Virus record (IMG/VR): IMGVR_UViG_3300036398_000569
Coordinates: 1 to 36,201 of that record
DNA: 36,201 nt
Reading direction: 5' to 3' (one strand)
Origin: a virus
The notes under the pieces: model-generated
Databases searched by the model: none
The model's input: the letters and a program-made list of their open reading frames with translations, nothing else
What the model was told of the DNA's origin: nothing
Program-made: the position numbers and the translations under genes
Shown here: one piece after another, positions 13,328 to 20,630 of the stretch
Position numbering within the stretch: the stretch's first letter is position 1
Layout: every line of letters begins with the position of its first letter

Positions 13328-13598
13328 AGAGTTCAAGGAGTTTCTTGATGCTGAAAACCAGCTCCTCAAGGACTACACTGTTAACGCTTCTGAATGTTTA
13401 AAAGAGCTTGCAGACCTTGTTTATGTCTGCTACCAATACGCTGAGAATCTTGGATGGGATCTTGATGAAGCTCTCAACCGAGTACATCTCAGCAACATGA
13501 CCAAACTCGGTGAGGATGGTCAACCTATCCGCCGTGAAGACGGCAAGGTCTTGAAAGGACCAAATTATCAACCTCCTACTCTTATTGATTTAGTTTAA
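13209..13598 (+). CDS. MazG-like nucleotide pyrophosphohydrolase
   Basis: MazG-fold enzymes hydrolyse NTPs to NMP plus pyrophosphate and may alter the host alarmone or nucleotide pool. The four-helix pattern is present: FRKSF, then EEFKEFLDAE (E-E-x2-E metal ligands, about residues 41-50), KELADLVYVCYQYA (E and D ligands) and the end GKVLKGPNYQPP, typical of the phage branch. It has 129 residues. The ATG at 13209 is required to include the first helix and lies 119 nt inside the DUF3310 gene. MazG homologues are frequent in cyanophages. The substrate here is not deducible from sequence. Confidence 0.85.
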   Translation: MNLKTKSFISDQAKEFRKSFQVSNSMSPASRTGQRTLIVEEFKEFLDAENQLLKDYTVNASECLKELADLVYVCYQYAENLGWDLDEALNRVHLSNMTKLGEDGQPIRREDGKVLKGPNYQPPTLIDLV

Positions 13599-13600
13599 TA

Positions 13601-15004
13601 ATGTCCGCTCCACAAAAAGAATTGATCGCCCGCACTGGGCGAGTGCAGTCTTGGATTGACGACCCCACCTCCCGCCTACCTGTCTCCTGCACTGTTTTTG
13701 TGGTGGAGGATGAAATGGAGGGTCCAAATGGAATTGAAGCCAGCTGGCGTTTTGTTAGTCATGCTCTTCGCTATGGCGCTGGTGTTGCAGTGCACTTGTC
13801 CAAACTCCGTCCCAAAGGGGATGAGAATGGCAAGGGACTTGTAGCGTCTGGTCCTGTGTCCTTTGGTAAAATCTACTCGACTCTGAATGAAATCCTTCGT
13901 CGTGGTGGTATTTACAAAAATGGGGCAGTAGTACTGCACCTAGATTTGAACCACCCAGATGTTCTGGAGTTCATCACTGTAAGCCGAGTTGATCTGCCTT
14001 GGGTCAAACGTTGTGTTAACATCAACCCACACTGGTGGAATAAAGCAACACAACAAGTAAAGAGCGCCCTGCTTGAAGGCATTAAGCGTGGTGACATTTG
14101 GCTCAACAAAACTAAAGTTGATCGTAATGGAAATCGAATCCGGGGAAACGTTTGCCTGGAGGTGTACTTGCCCTCACGGGGAACCTGTTTACTGCAACAT
14201 GTCAACCTCGGTCAATGCGAACTCAATGACATTCAAAATGCATTTGTCAACGGAATGTCCGAGTTGTGCGCCCTCCATGCCAAAACAGGCGTTGAATCTA
14301 GCGGAGAGTACCTCCCTTCGGAGACGGATCGCCAGGTCGGTCTGGGAATGCTCGGACTGGCTAACCTGCTCCGTAAATCCGGTGTGACATATGCGGAGTT
14401 TGGTGAAGCCCTTGAGGCAATCAACTCCAAACAGCCCCACCCCCACACTCCTGCATCTATCCTTGCCCACGAACTGCTGGCTGGTATCCAAGCCGCTGCT
14501 CACGTGGCTAAGGTGAACAACATGGAGCGAGCCTTTGCTATTGCTCCTACAGCGTCCTGTAGCTATCGCTATACGGACCTTGATGGGTACACCACCTGCC
14601 CAGAGATTGCTCCTCCTATTGCCCGCCATGTGGACCGTGACAGCGGTACGTTTGGTGTCCAAAGCTTTGACTACGGCCCTGTTGAGATCGCGTCTGAGGT
14701 TGGCTGGGAGGCTTATAAGAAAGTCGCTGATGGCATCATGACGATGCTTAACAGCACGGGACTTCTTCACGGTTACAGCTTCAATAGTTGGTCTGATGTG
14801 ATCACCTATGACGAAGCGTTTATCGAAGAGTGGCTTGCTTCATCGCAAACCTCCCTTTACTATTCGCTTCAGGTTATGGGTGATACACAAGATAAGACCA
14901 GTGCATACGCTGCATTGGAGGAATCAGAGGTTACCGATTACCTGGAGTCGATTCTCTATGATAGAGATGATGATCCTGCTCCTGATTGTAATTGCGGCGA
15001 ATGA
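13601..15004 (+). CDS. nrdA: Ribonucleotide reductase alpha subunit, class I-like (short form)
   Basis: It reduces ribonucleotides to deoxyribonucleotides. Catalytic residues are all visible: C30 in PVSC, N183-x-C185-x-E187 in NVCLE, the partner C196, the tyrosine pair Y420-Y421 and the C-terminal redox cysteines as C463-x-C465. The tyrosine pair is the electron-transfer route of class I enzymes. It has 467 residues; typical alpha subunits are 700-800, so the N-terminal ATP cone and part of the barrel edge are missing. As I recall, the P-SSP7 enzyme of this type was once called class II and later re-annotated as class I with an adjacent beta gene; the same arrangement is here. ATGA joins it to nrdB. 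Confidence 0.92.
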   Translation: MSAPQKELIARTGRVQSWIDDPTSRLPVSCTVFVVEDEMEGPNGIEASWRFVSHALRYGAGVAVHLSKLRPKGDENGKGLVASGPVSFGKIYSTLNEILRRGGIYKNGAVVLHLDLNHPDVLEFITVSRVDLPWVKRCVNINPHWWNKATQQVKSALLEGIKRGDIWLNKTKVDRNGNRIRGNVCLEVYLPSRGTCLLQHVNLGQCELNDIQNAFVNGMSELCALHAKTGVESSGEYLPSETDRQVGLGMLGLANLLRKSGVTYAEFGEALEAINSKQPHPHTPASILAHELLAGIQAAAHVAKVNNMERAFAIAPTASCSYRYTDLDGYTTCPEIAPPIARHVDRDSGTFGVQSFDYGPVEIASEVGWEAYKKVADGIMTMLNSTGLLHGYSFNSWSDVITYDEAFIEEWLASSQTSLYYSLQVMGDTQDKTSAYAALEESEVTDYLESILYDRDDDPAPDCNCGE

Positions 15005-15717
15005 ACCCTTATCAAAAACTCCTTAATCGTAAAAGAACCTGGACCCCTGTTCAAACTACTGCAGGCACACTTGTAGAAGGTGCTGAAGAAACCATCTACC
15101 GTGCATTGGCTATCCGTCACATGGAACTGCCTGTGGGTGATTTTATTAATGAAGCTCTAAAGAATGAAGTTCCGGCAACGTCGGTGGATCTCCTACGATC
15201 CAATATCAAAGACGAGGAGAAACACGACCTTGCGCTCGGTTACATCGCCAACGCTTTGGGCGTGGATGAAAAAGCTGAATCCGAAGCCATCCGTCTTCGG
15301 GATGCATGGATTGCACATCCAGATCACACGGTGCTCAAAGCAATGGTTGCCGAGCGTGCAATTTTTTTCGTCCTACTACCCTTTTTTCGTTTCAACGGAG
15401 ACGCTGGACTGAGGACTGTAAGCGCAGACATTTCTCGTGATGAACAAGTACACGTGGCTACAAATAGTCTTGTGTGTAGGGAGCTCGGTCTTGATTGGAG
15501 CCCTTCTCTTGACAAGCTCCGTAAAGCAACTATAAATTGGGTGATGCAACCCCTTTCTGGGGTAGACTCCAATAAGTATTTGAACAAAAAATTTTGGCTG
15601 GATGCAAGTGATCGCCTGATGTATGAAGGTAAAGCTCCTGAGCTTTCCGATACCAAGCGAGCACGGATGCCAGCGTTCTTTGAACATGCAAACCCTAACC
15701 TCCCTCAATACGCTTAA
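15001..15717 (+). CDS. nrdB: Ribonucleotide reductase beta subunit, class I-like, lacking the radical tyrosine
   Basis: Metal ligands of a ferritin-like subunit are visible: E72-x2-H75 (DEEKH), E118 (AERA) and E148-x2-H151 (DEQVH), plus an N-terminal acidic ligand near E42. The position four residues after H75, where class Ia enzymes have the radical tyrosine (ExxHxxxY), is leucine (L79). So the radical probably sits on the metal centre, as in class Ic, or on another residue; that is inference. It has 238 residues, shorter than a typical 320-375. The ATG overlaps the alpha stop codon (ATGA), as expected for co-expressed subunits. Confidence 0.85.
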   Translation: MNPYQKLLNRKRTWTPVQTTAGTLVEGAEETIYRALAIRHMELPVGDFINEALKNEVPATSVDLLRSNIKDEEKHDLALGYIANALGVDEKAESEAIRLRDAWIAHPDHTVLKAMVAERAIFFVLLPFFRFNGDAGLRTVSADISRDEQVHVATNSLVCRELGLDWSPSLDKLRKATINWVMQPLSGVDSNKYLNKKFWLDASDRLMYEGKAPELSDTKRARMPAFFEHANPNLPQYA

Positions 15718-15871
15718 CCTTCTGACTGTTGAAAAGTTGTTGGCTGAGCTAGAGGAACTTTATCCACCCATCAACCCTACTCCTGACACTTCGCTTAACC
15801 AGATCATGTATCGATCTGGTCAAGCAAGTGTTGTGGAATGGATACGAACACGTCTTACCCAAGAGGATTAA
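15686..15871 (+). CDS. Conserved small cyanophage protein (61 aa)
   Basis: The ATG at 15686 lies inside the end of nrdB, and the upstream part of the open frame is only antiphase nrdB sequence. The product runs MQTLTSLNTLNLLTVEKLLA, then ELEELYPPINPTPDTSLNQI and MYRSGQASVVEWIRTRLTQE. The LYPPxNPTP turn followed by M-Y-R-x-G-Q-x-S-V-V-x-[WF]-I helix recurs in this phage group as I remember it. No function is known. It is the last gene of the DNA-metabolism block. Confidence 0.75.
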   Translation: MQTLTSLNTLNLLTVEKLLAELEELYPPINPTPDTSLNQIMYRSGQASVVEWIRTRLTQED

Positions 15872-15874
15872 ATT

Positions 15875-16219
15875 ATGTGTGGAGGCAGACCACAACATCA
15901 TATCGAAGAAGAAAAGCGCCGTGCTGCTGCTGAAGCCGGAGCAATGAGAGAAATTGCCGAACGTGAGCGCCGTGCTCAAGAAGAGCGTATGAGAGCTTTT
16001 CAAGAGGAAGCCAACAAACAACAAGTGGCTGCTCTGCAGATGATTGCAGAGTCTTCTAAAGCTCCTGTAAAAGTTAAAACAGCTACTGAGGCTACAACTC
16101 CGCTAATGCGTACCAGGCAAAAGGCTCCTGGTAAAACCGCTAGTGTTTCTTCTCTTCGTATTAATCGTACTCCTGGTACTAACATTGACCTGGGTACAAG
16201 TGGAACTAACGTTGGTTAA
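15875..16219 (+). CDS. T7 gp7.3-like tail/virion assembly protein (114 aa)
   Basis: The protein begins MCGGRPQHHIEEEKRRAAAE, then has a long charged helix with a strong coiled-coil look (about residues 10-65), and ends in a basic G/K/T/S segment: APGKTASVSSLRINRTPGTN. The S-L-R-I-x-x-x-x-G-x-N-I ending is shared with small proteins just upstream of the portal gene in podoviruses, including T7 gp7.3. Those are involved in tail assembly and host range. Its position immediately before the portal supports this. Length is near the T7 protein (99). The N-terminal MCGG is not a lipobox. Confidence 0.6.
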   Translation: MCGGRPQHHIEEEKRRAAAEAGAMREIAERERRAQEERMRAFQEEANKQQVAALQMIAESSKAPVKVKTATEATTPLMRTRQKAPGKTASVSSLRINRTPGTNIDLGTSGTNVG

Positions 16220-16223
16220 TTAG

Positions 16224-17801
16224 ATGAACGCTAAATCAAGGTACGATCATCTAAGTAGTTACCGTACTAACTTTCTCCAAACTGCGGTTGAATGCTCTGA
16301 GCTTACGATTCCTTATCTTATCCAACGTGATGAGCATAGGATTTCCCACAAGTCCCTTAAGCAGCCTTGGCAATCAGTAGGAGCTAAGTCGGTAGTCACG
16401 TTGGCAGCCAAGCTTATGCTTGCATTGCTTCCTCCTCAGACTACCTTCTTCAAGCTTCAAATTCGTGATGATAAGCTTGGCACTGAGTTGCCTGCTGAGA
16501 TCCGCTCTGAACTTGACCTGAGTTTTGCCAAGATTGAACGCATGGTGATGGACTCGATTGCTGCTTCCAGTGATCGTGTTGTCGTTCACCAAGCCATCAA
16601 ACATCTTGTTGTTGGTGGCAATGCACTTATCTACATGGGCAAGGATGGGCTTAAGCATTATCCATTGAACCGCTACGTAGTGGATCGAGACGGTAACGGT
16701 AACGTAATTGAGATCGTCACCAAAGAATTGATTAACAAGAAGCTTCTTCCTAAAGAGCTTCAAGAAAAAGACTATCAAGTTAATGAACGCAACTACGCTC
16801 ATGAAGATGACGTAGAAGTGTATACCCACGTGCGCCTTGATAACAACCGTTGGTTGTGGCATCAAGAAGCGTTTGGTAAGCGAGTCCCTGGCACTGAAGG
16901 CAAGGCTCCTAAAGATGCTAACCCTTGGTTGGTTCTCCGGTTTAACTCTGTTGACGGTGAGAACTACGGACGAGGTAGAGTCGAAGAGTTCCTGGGTGAT
17001 CTCAAGTCTCTTGATGCACTTTCTCAGGCACTCGTAGAAGGCTCTGCAGCAGCCGCTAAGGTCGTCTTCGTGGTATCACCCTCAAGCACCACTAAACCCC
17101 AGACAATCGCCCAGGCAGGCAACGGTGCAATCGTTCAAGGCCGACCTGATGACATTGGTGTTATCCAAGTTGGTAAGACCGCTGACTTCAGCACAGCTGC
17201 TAACCTTGCAGCATCCCTTGAACGTCGCATCTCTGAAGCGTTCCTTGTTCTTACTGTGCGTCAGTCTGAACGAACAACTGCTGAAGAGGTACGTCTTACT
17301 CAGATGGAGTTGGAACAGCAACTGGGTGGCCTGTTCTCCCTGTTGACTGTAGAGTTCCTGATCCCTTACCTCAACCGTAAGCTTCTGGTGTTGCAACGTA
17401 CTGGTGAACTACCTAAGATTCCTAAGGATCTGGTTAACCCAACTATCGTTGCTGGCATCAACGCTCTTGGTCGGGGTCAAGATCGTGAGTCTCTTACTAC
17501 CTTTATTGCTACAATTTCTCAAGCACTTGGTCCTGACCAGATGCTGCAGTTCATCAATGCAGACGAAGCAATCAAACGCTTGGCAGCTGCACAGGGTATT
17601 GATGTACTGAACCTTGTCAAGTCGATGGATCAACGTCAAGCTGAACGTCAGCAAGCACTTGGACAACAGCAACAGATGCTGCAAATGCAACAGATGCCTG
17701 ACATGCTCAAGACTCCTATTGCTGACCCATCCAAGAACCCTAACGCAGAAGATACTATTGCCCAATACATGGCTAGTCAATCTGCTCCACCAATGCAGTA
17801 A
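16224..17801 (+). CDS. Portal protein (head-tail connector, T7 gp8-like)
   Basis: A dodecameric ring at the DNA entry vertex. The N-terminal part has PWQSVGAKSVVTLAAKLMLA followed by LLPPQTTFFKLQ (residues about 50-80), the usual signature of the T7-type portal. The C-terminal third (about residues 460-520) is glutamine/methionine-rich and probably flexible (QQQQMLQMQQMPDML). It has 525 residues, close to T7's 536. It begins 4 nt after the previous stop and is followed by the scaffold gene, as in T7. Confidence 0.93.
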   Translation: MNAKSRYDHLSSYRTNFLQTAVECSELTIPYLIQRDEHRISHKSLKQPWQSVGAKSVVTLAAKLMLALLPPQTTFFKLQIRDDKLGTELPAEIRSELDLSFAKIERMVMDSIAASSDRVVVHQAIKHLVVGGNALIYMGKDGLKHYPLNRYVVDRDGNGNVIEIVTKELINKKLLPKELQEKDYQVNERNYAHEDDVEVYTHVRLDNNRWLWHQEAFGKRVPGTEGKAPKDANPWLVLRFNSVDGENYGRGRVEEFLGDLKSLDALSQALVEGSAAAAKVVFVVSPSSTTKPQTIAQAGNGAIVQGRPDDIGVIQVGKTADFSTAANLAASLERRISEAFLVLTVRQSERTTAEEVRLTQMELEQQLGGLFSLLTVEFLIPYLNRKLLVLQRTGELPKIPKDLVNPTIVAGINALGRGQDRESLTTFIATISQALGPDQMLQFINADEAIKRLAAAQGIDVLNLVKSMDQRQAERQQALGQQQQMLQMQQMPDMLKTPIADPSKNPNAEDTIAQYMASQSAPPMQ

Positions 17802-17807
17802 TTTTTT

Positions 17808-18590
17808 ATGGCAGAAATTTTGAGCTACGACGCTACTCCTGATGCAGAAGTAATGTCGTCCATTCAATCCGACGAAGCTGATTCCCTTGCTATCGGTGAA
17901 GAGCTGATGGCTCAACACGAGGGTATGCTGGCTGGTAAGTACAAAAATGCCCAGGATCTTGAGAAAGCTTACATGGAGCTTGAGAAGAAACTGGGTGGTA
18001 ACAATCGTGAGGAATCTGAAGAAGAGACCTACGATGAAGAACCAGTTGAAGAAGAAAGTCGGGACTACAGTGACCTGTCTGAGTTGCTTTCACTTGCCGG
18101 TGATGAGTATTCAGAGAAAGGGGAACTGAGTGCAGAGACACTTGAAGCGTTCTCTCAAATGTCATCTCAGGATCTGGTGCAAGCCTACTTTGAGATGCAA
18201 GCTAACCAACCGTCCGTTCAAGGCCGTGAGCTTAGCAACCAAGAAGTCAATCAACTTCAAAACTCTGTAGGCGGTCAAGCCGCTTACAATCAGCTGACCA
18301 GTTGGGCAGCAGAAAATTTCAGTGAAGGTGAGATCGAAGCTTTTGATTCTCTCATTGAATCTGGTAACACTAACGCTATCCAGCTTGCACTGCAAGCACT
18401 ATACTATCGCTATACCGACGCTATGGGAGTTGAAGGAGAACTGCTGAGTGGTAAACCCGCTCGCTCACAAGATGCATTCCGTAGCCAAGCTGAGCTGGTA
18501 CGTGCTATGTCCGATCCTCGTTATGATAACGACCCGGCTTATCGTCAGGATGTGATCGAAAAGCTTGAACGTTCTGATGTAGAGTTTTGA
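17808..18590 (+). CDS. Capsid assembly scaffold protein (T7 gp9-like)
   Basis: The protein directs prohead assembly and is not kept in the mature head. It is strongly acidic: residues about 65-95 are mostly E and D (EESEEETYDEEPVEEESRD), and the C-terminal segment is helical with many R/E pairs. It has 260 residues against 307 in T7. No sequence motif is diagnostic; the assignment rests on composition, length and position between portal and capsid. Unlike T7, accessory genes (hli to psbA) separate it from the capsid gene. Its stop codon overlaps the hli start (TGATG). Confidence 0.85.
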   Translation: MAEILSYDATPDAEVMSSIQSDEADSLAIGEELMAQHEGMLAGKYKNAQDLEKAYMELEKKLGGNNREESEEETYDEEPVEEESRDYSDLSELLSLAGDEYSEKGELSAETLEAFSQMSSQDLVQAYFEMQANQPSVQGRELSNQEVNQLQNSVGGQAAYNQLTSWAAENFSEGEIEAFDSLIESGNTNAIQLALQALYYRYTDAMGVEGELLSGKPARSQDAFRSQAELVRAMSDPRYDNDPAYRQDVIEKLERSDVEF

Positions 18591-18763
18591 TGAACGACAC
18601 TAACCTTTGGCCTATTGAACCCACCATGTACACTGACAAAGATTACACTGTTCCCCACAATGAGCGAGCCGAACTCCTTAACGGTCGCCTGGCTATGCTT
18701 GGCATCATGGCTGCTCTTGGCGCTTACGCGCTGACTGGTCAAATTATCCCCGGTATCTGGTAA
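18590..18763 (+). CDS. hli: High-light-inducible protein (Hli)
   Basis: A single-helix relative of plant light-harvesting proteins that binds chlorophyll and protects photosystem II from excess light. The defining helix motif E-x2-N-G-R-x-A-M-x-G is present as ELLNGRLAMLG, followed by the hydrophobic stretch IMAALGAYALTGQ and the short tail IIPGIW. It has 57 residues, the usual phage Hli size. The ATG at 18590 overlaps the scaffold stop (ATGA) and its own stop overlaps the next start (TAATG). The gene is an auxiliary metabolic gene acquired from the host. Confidence 0.95.
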   Translation: MNDTNLWPIEPTMYTDKDYTVPHNERAELLNGRLAMLGIMAALGAYALTGQIIPGIW

Positions 18764-18900
18764 TGCCTGCTAAGAAAATGATGACTGAGTATGGTGGCAA
18801 AGAGAAGTACACTTCCAAAGCTGCCATGAAGAAGCACGAAGGTAAAGAGTCCAAAAAGATGGAAGCCAAGGAGAAACGCGGTGCCTCTAAAAAAAGGTAA
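18763..18900 (+). CDS. Tiny lysine-rich protein (45 aa)
   Basis: It starts at a TAATG junction with hli. The product [20 protein letters not shown] ... [10 protein letters not shown] is about one-third lysine/arginine with no hydrophobic core, so it is likely disordered or nucleic-acid bound. Similar MPAKK-starting short basic proteins occur in many tailed phages near head genes, so a DNA- or head-associated role is possible. Its end overlaps the following GTG start by 20 nt in another phase. Confidence 0.62.
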   Translation: MPAKKMMTEYGGKEKYTSKAAMKKHEGKESKKMEAKEKRGASKKR

Positions 18901-19015
18901 GTCTGACAAAGCTGTCTCCGCTAACATCAGCAAATTGAAGGGAGAGGGTTATCCTCAAAAGCAAGCTGTTGCCATTGCTCTTAACAAAGCTGGTAAATCT
19001 AAGAAGAAAAAGTAA
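18881..19015 (+). CDS. Tiny basic protein (44 aa), GTG start
   Basis: The product starts at GTG 18881: [20 protein letters not shown], then [20 protein letters not shown]. The pattern N-I-x-K-L-x-x-E-G-Y-P-x-x-Q-A-V-A-I-A-L is strongly conserved in small phage proteins as I know them, with no established function. GTG is the only possible start near the conserved N-terminus. Its stop codon forms TAATG with the next start. Although tiny, the conservation pattern makes it one of the best supported of the small genes. Confidence 0.8.
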   Translation: MPLKKGKSDKAVSANISKLKGEGYPQKQAVAIALNKAGKSKKKK

Positions 19016-19164
19016 TGGCTAAGCCTGGTCTTTATTCAAACATCCACGCCAAGCGGAAACGCATTGAAGAAGGCAGTGGTGAAAAGATGAGGAAACCCGG
19101 CACTGCTGGTGCTCCCACTGCTAAACAATTCAAACAAGCAGCTAAGACTGCTAAAAAGAAATAG
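19015..19164 (+). CDS. Tiny basic protein (49 aa)
   Basis: [20 protein letters not shown] followed by SGEKMRKPGTAGAPTAKQFK and a K-rich end. The Y-x-N-I-H-A-K-[RQ]-x-R-I-x-x-G-S-G-E-[KR]-M-R-K-P-G core is recurrent in phages and is among the most conserved of short phage proteins as I know them, again without known function. It starts at a TAATG junction. The final G of its TAG stop is the first base of the pseudoknot-forming element downstream. Confidence 0.82.
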   Translation: MAKPGLYSNIHAKRKRIEEGSGEKMRKPGTAGAPTAKQFKQAAKTAKKK

Positions 19165-19202
19165 CGCAGTACTCCCGTCATTACTGCGCGTGTTGTGACG
19201 GG
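19164..19202 (+). ncRNA. H-type pseudoknot-forming element (two interleaved inverted repeats)
   Basis: GCGCAGTA (19164-19171) is perfectly complementary to TACTGCGC (19182-19189). CCCGTCA (19174-19180), inside that loop, is perfectly complementary to TGACGGG (19196-19202), downstream. The crossing arrangement is that of an H-type pseudoknot: stem 1 of 8 bp, loops of 2, 1 and 6 nt, stem 2 of 7 bp. The loop lengths are sterically feasible. It follows the last basic small gene and precedes the RlpA gene. It might end or stabilise the upstream transcript; the interleaved dyads could instead act at the DNA level. Confidence 0.6.
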
Positions 19203-19237
19203 ATTATGTAGTAAGCAATATAAAAGTTCTTTGCTTA
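19195..19237 (+). promoter_or_regulatory. Candidate host-type promoter with a dyad around the -10
   Basis: TATAAA (19219-19224) is one base from the sigma-70 -10 consensus. GTGACG (19195-19200), 18 bp upstream, is a 4-of-6 -35. The perfect dyad TAAGCAA (19212-19218) / TTGCTTA (19231-19237) encloses the -10, as an operator would. It would drive the RlpA-like gene and psbA. The -35 is weak, and the arm/loop could instead be a 12-nt-loop hairpin in RNA. Confidence 0.45.
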
Positions 19238-19243
19238 TTTATT

Positions 19244-19540
19244 ATGATTCCTGTTCTAACTACTCTGTCGGTGATCACCAGTTGGTATGGTCCTGGCTTC
19301 CACGGAAACCTCACCGCTAACGGTGAACGGTACAATCAAAACGGCCTTACTGCAGCGCACAAGACACTCCCATTTGGAACTAAGCTTAAAGCTTGCTTCA
19401 AACGGTGTGCCGTTGTTCGGGTCAATGATCGCGGTCCTTATGCTCATGGCAGGGGATTGGATCTCAGTAAAGGTGCGGCTGATGCTATCGGTCTCACTAA
19501 CTCTGGAGTTGGAAGGGTAAAAGTAACCCGTCTTAACTAA
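19244..19540 (+). CDS. RlpA-like double-psi beta-barrel protein (putative lytic transglycosylase)
   Basis: The RlpA core is nearly intact: [50 protein letters not shown]. The acidic residues E28, D62 and D73 occupy the places used by RlpA-type barrel transglycosylases, which cleave peptidoglycan glycan strands lacking stem peptides in Pseudomonas aeruginosa. It has 98 residues: the barrel alone, without a signal peptide ([10 protein letters not shown] is a short hydrophobic start) and without an SPOR domain. Cytoplasmic folding then poses the question of how it reaches the wall. Preceded by the pseudoknot/dyad region and only 8 nt from psbA, with which it probably shares a transcript. Confidence 0.87.
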   Translation: MIPVLTTLSVITSWYGPGFHGNLTANGERYNQNGLTAAHKTLPFGTKLKACFKRCAVVRVNDRGPYAHGRGLDLSKGAADAIGLTNSGVGRVKVTRLN

Positions 19541-19548
19541 CTTCAACT

Positions 19549-20628
19549 ATGACTGCTATTCTTGCAGCCCCTCGGTCTCAGTCCAACTGGGACCGTTTTT
19601 GTGACTGGGTAACCAGCACCAACAATCGTCTTTATGTTGGGTGGTTTGGAGTCCTTATGATTCCTTGCCTGCTTGCAGCAACCACCTGTTTTATTCTTGC
19701 ATTCGTTGCGGCTCCCCCTGTCGATATTGATGGCATTCGTGAGCCCGTAGCCGGGAGCCTTCTTTATGGAAACAACATCATATCGGGAGCCGTCGTTCCG
19801 AGCAGCAATGCCATCGGACTTCACTTCTACCCAATTTGGGAAGCTAGTTCACTTGATGAATGGCTCTACAACGGGGGTCCATTCCAACTCACAGTGTTCC
19901 ACTTCCTCATTGGCATCTATGCTTACATGGGACGAGAGTGGGAACTTAGCTATCGATTAGGGATGAGGCCCTGGATCTTTGTTGCATACTCCGCCCCTGT
20001 CGCAGCCGCCACGGCTGTTTTCCTTGTCTACCCGTTTGGTCAAGGTAGTTTCTCCGATGCTATGCCTCTCGGTATATCGGGTACCTTCAACTACATGCTT
20101 GTCTTCCAAGCCGAGCATAACATCCTTATGCACCCCTTCCATATGTTGGGTGTCGCTGGGGTGTTTGGTGGGTCGCTATTCAGTGCAATGCATGGTTCGC
20201 TTGTTACGTCCTCGCTTGTGCGTGAAACTACTGAAGAGGTATCTCAGAACTACGGTTACAAGTTTGGGCAAGAGGAAGAGACCTACAACATCGTAGCCGC
20301 TCATGGTTACTTTGGCCGTCTGATCTTCCAATACGCTTCGTTCAATAACTCTCGTAGTCTGCACTTCTTCCTGGCTGCTTGGCCGGTAGTTGGCATTTGG
20401 TTTGCTGCTCTTGGCGTGTCTACCATGGCCTTCAACCTGAATGGGTTTAACTTTAATCAATCGCTTCTTGACAACAAGAGCCACGTGATTAATACTTGGG
20501 CAGATATTCTGAACAAGGCTAACCTTGGTTTTGAGGTAATGCACGAGCGCAACGCTCACAACTTCCCTCTTGATTTGGCTGCTGCTGAAACTACTCCTGT
20601 GGCTCTGGTAGCTCCTGCTATTGGTTGA
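19549..20628 (+). CDS. psbA: Photosystem II reaction-centre protein D1
   Basis: Complete 359-residue D1, no intron. It sits in the thylakoid membrane and replaces photodamaged host D1 so photosynthesis continues during infection. Residue 130 is glutamate (MGREWEL), the high-light isoform; the Yz tyrosine lies in SGTFNYML, the D170 region is SFSDAMPLG, and H190 lies in [10 protein letters not shown]. Five hydrophobic helices are evident. The C-terminal extension [15 protein letters not shown] after DLA is the cleaved tail of pre-D1. The gene lies 8 nt after the RlpA gene. Confidence 0.98.
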   Translation: MTAILAAPRSQSNWDRFCDWVTSTNNRLYVGWFGVLMIPCLLAATTCFILAFVAAPPVDIDGIREPVAGSLLYGNNIISGAVVPSSNAIGLHFYPIWEASSLDEWLYNGGPFQLTVFHFLIGIYAYMGREWELSYRLGMRPWIFVAYSAPVAAATAVFLVYPFGQGSFSDAMPLGISGTFNYMLVFQAEHNILMHPFHMLGVAGVFGGSLFSAMHGSLVTSSLVRETTEEVSQNYGYKFGQEEETYNIVAAHGYFGRLIFQYASFNNSRSLHFFLAAWPVVGIWFAALGVSTMAFNLNGFNFNQSLLDNKSHVINTWADILNKANLGFEVMHERNAHNFPLDLAAAETTPVALVAPAIG

Positions 20629-20630
20629 GC

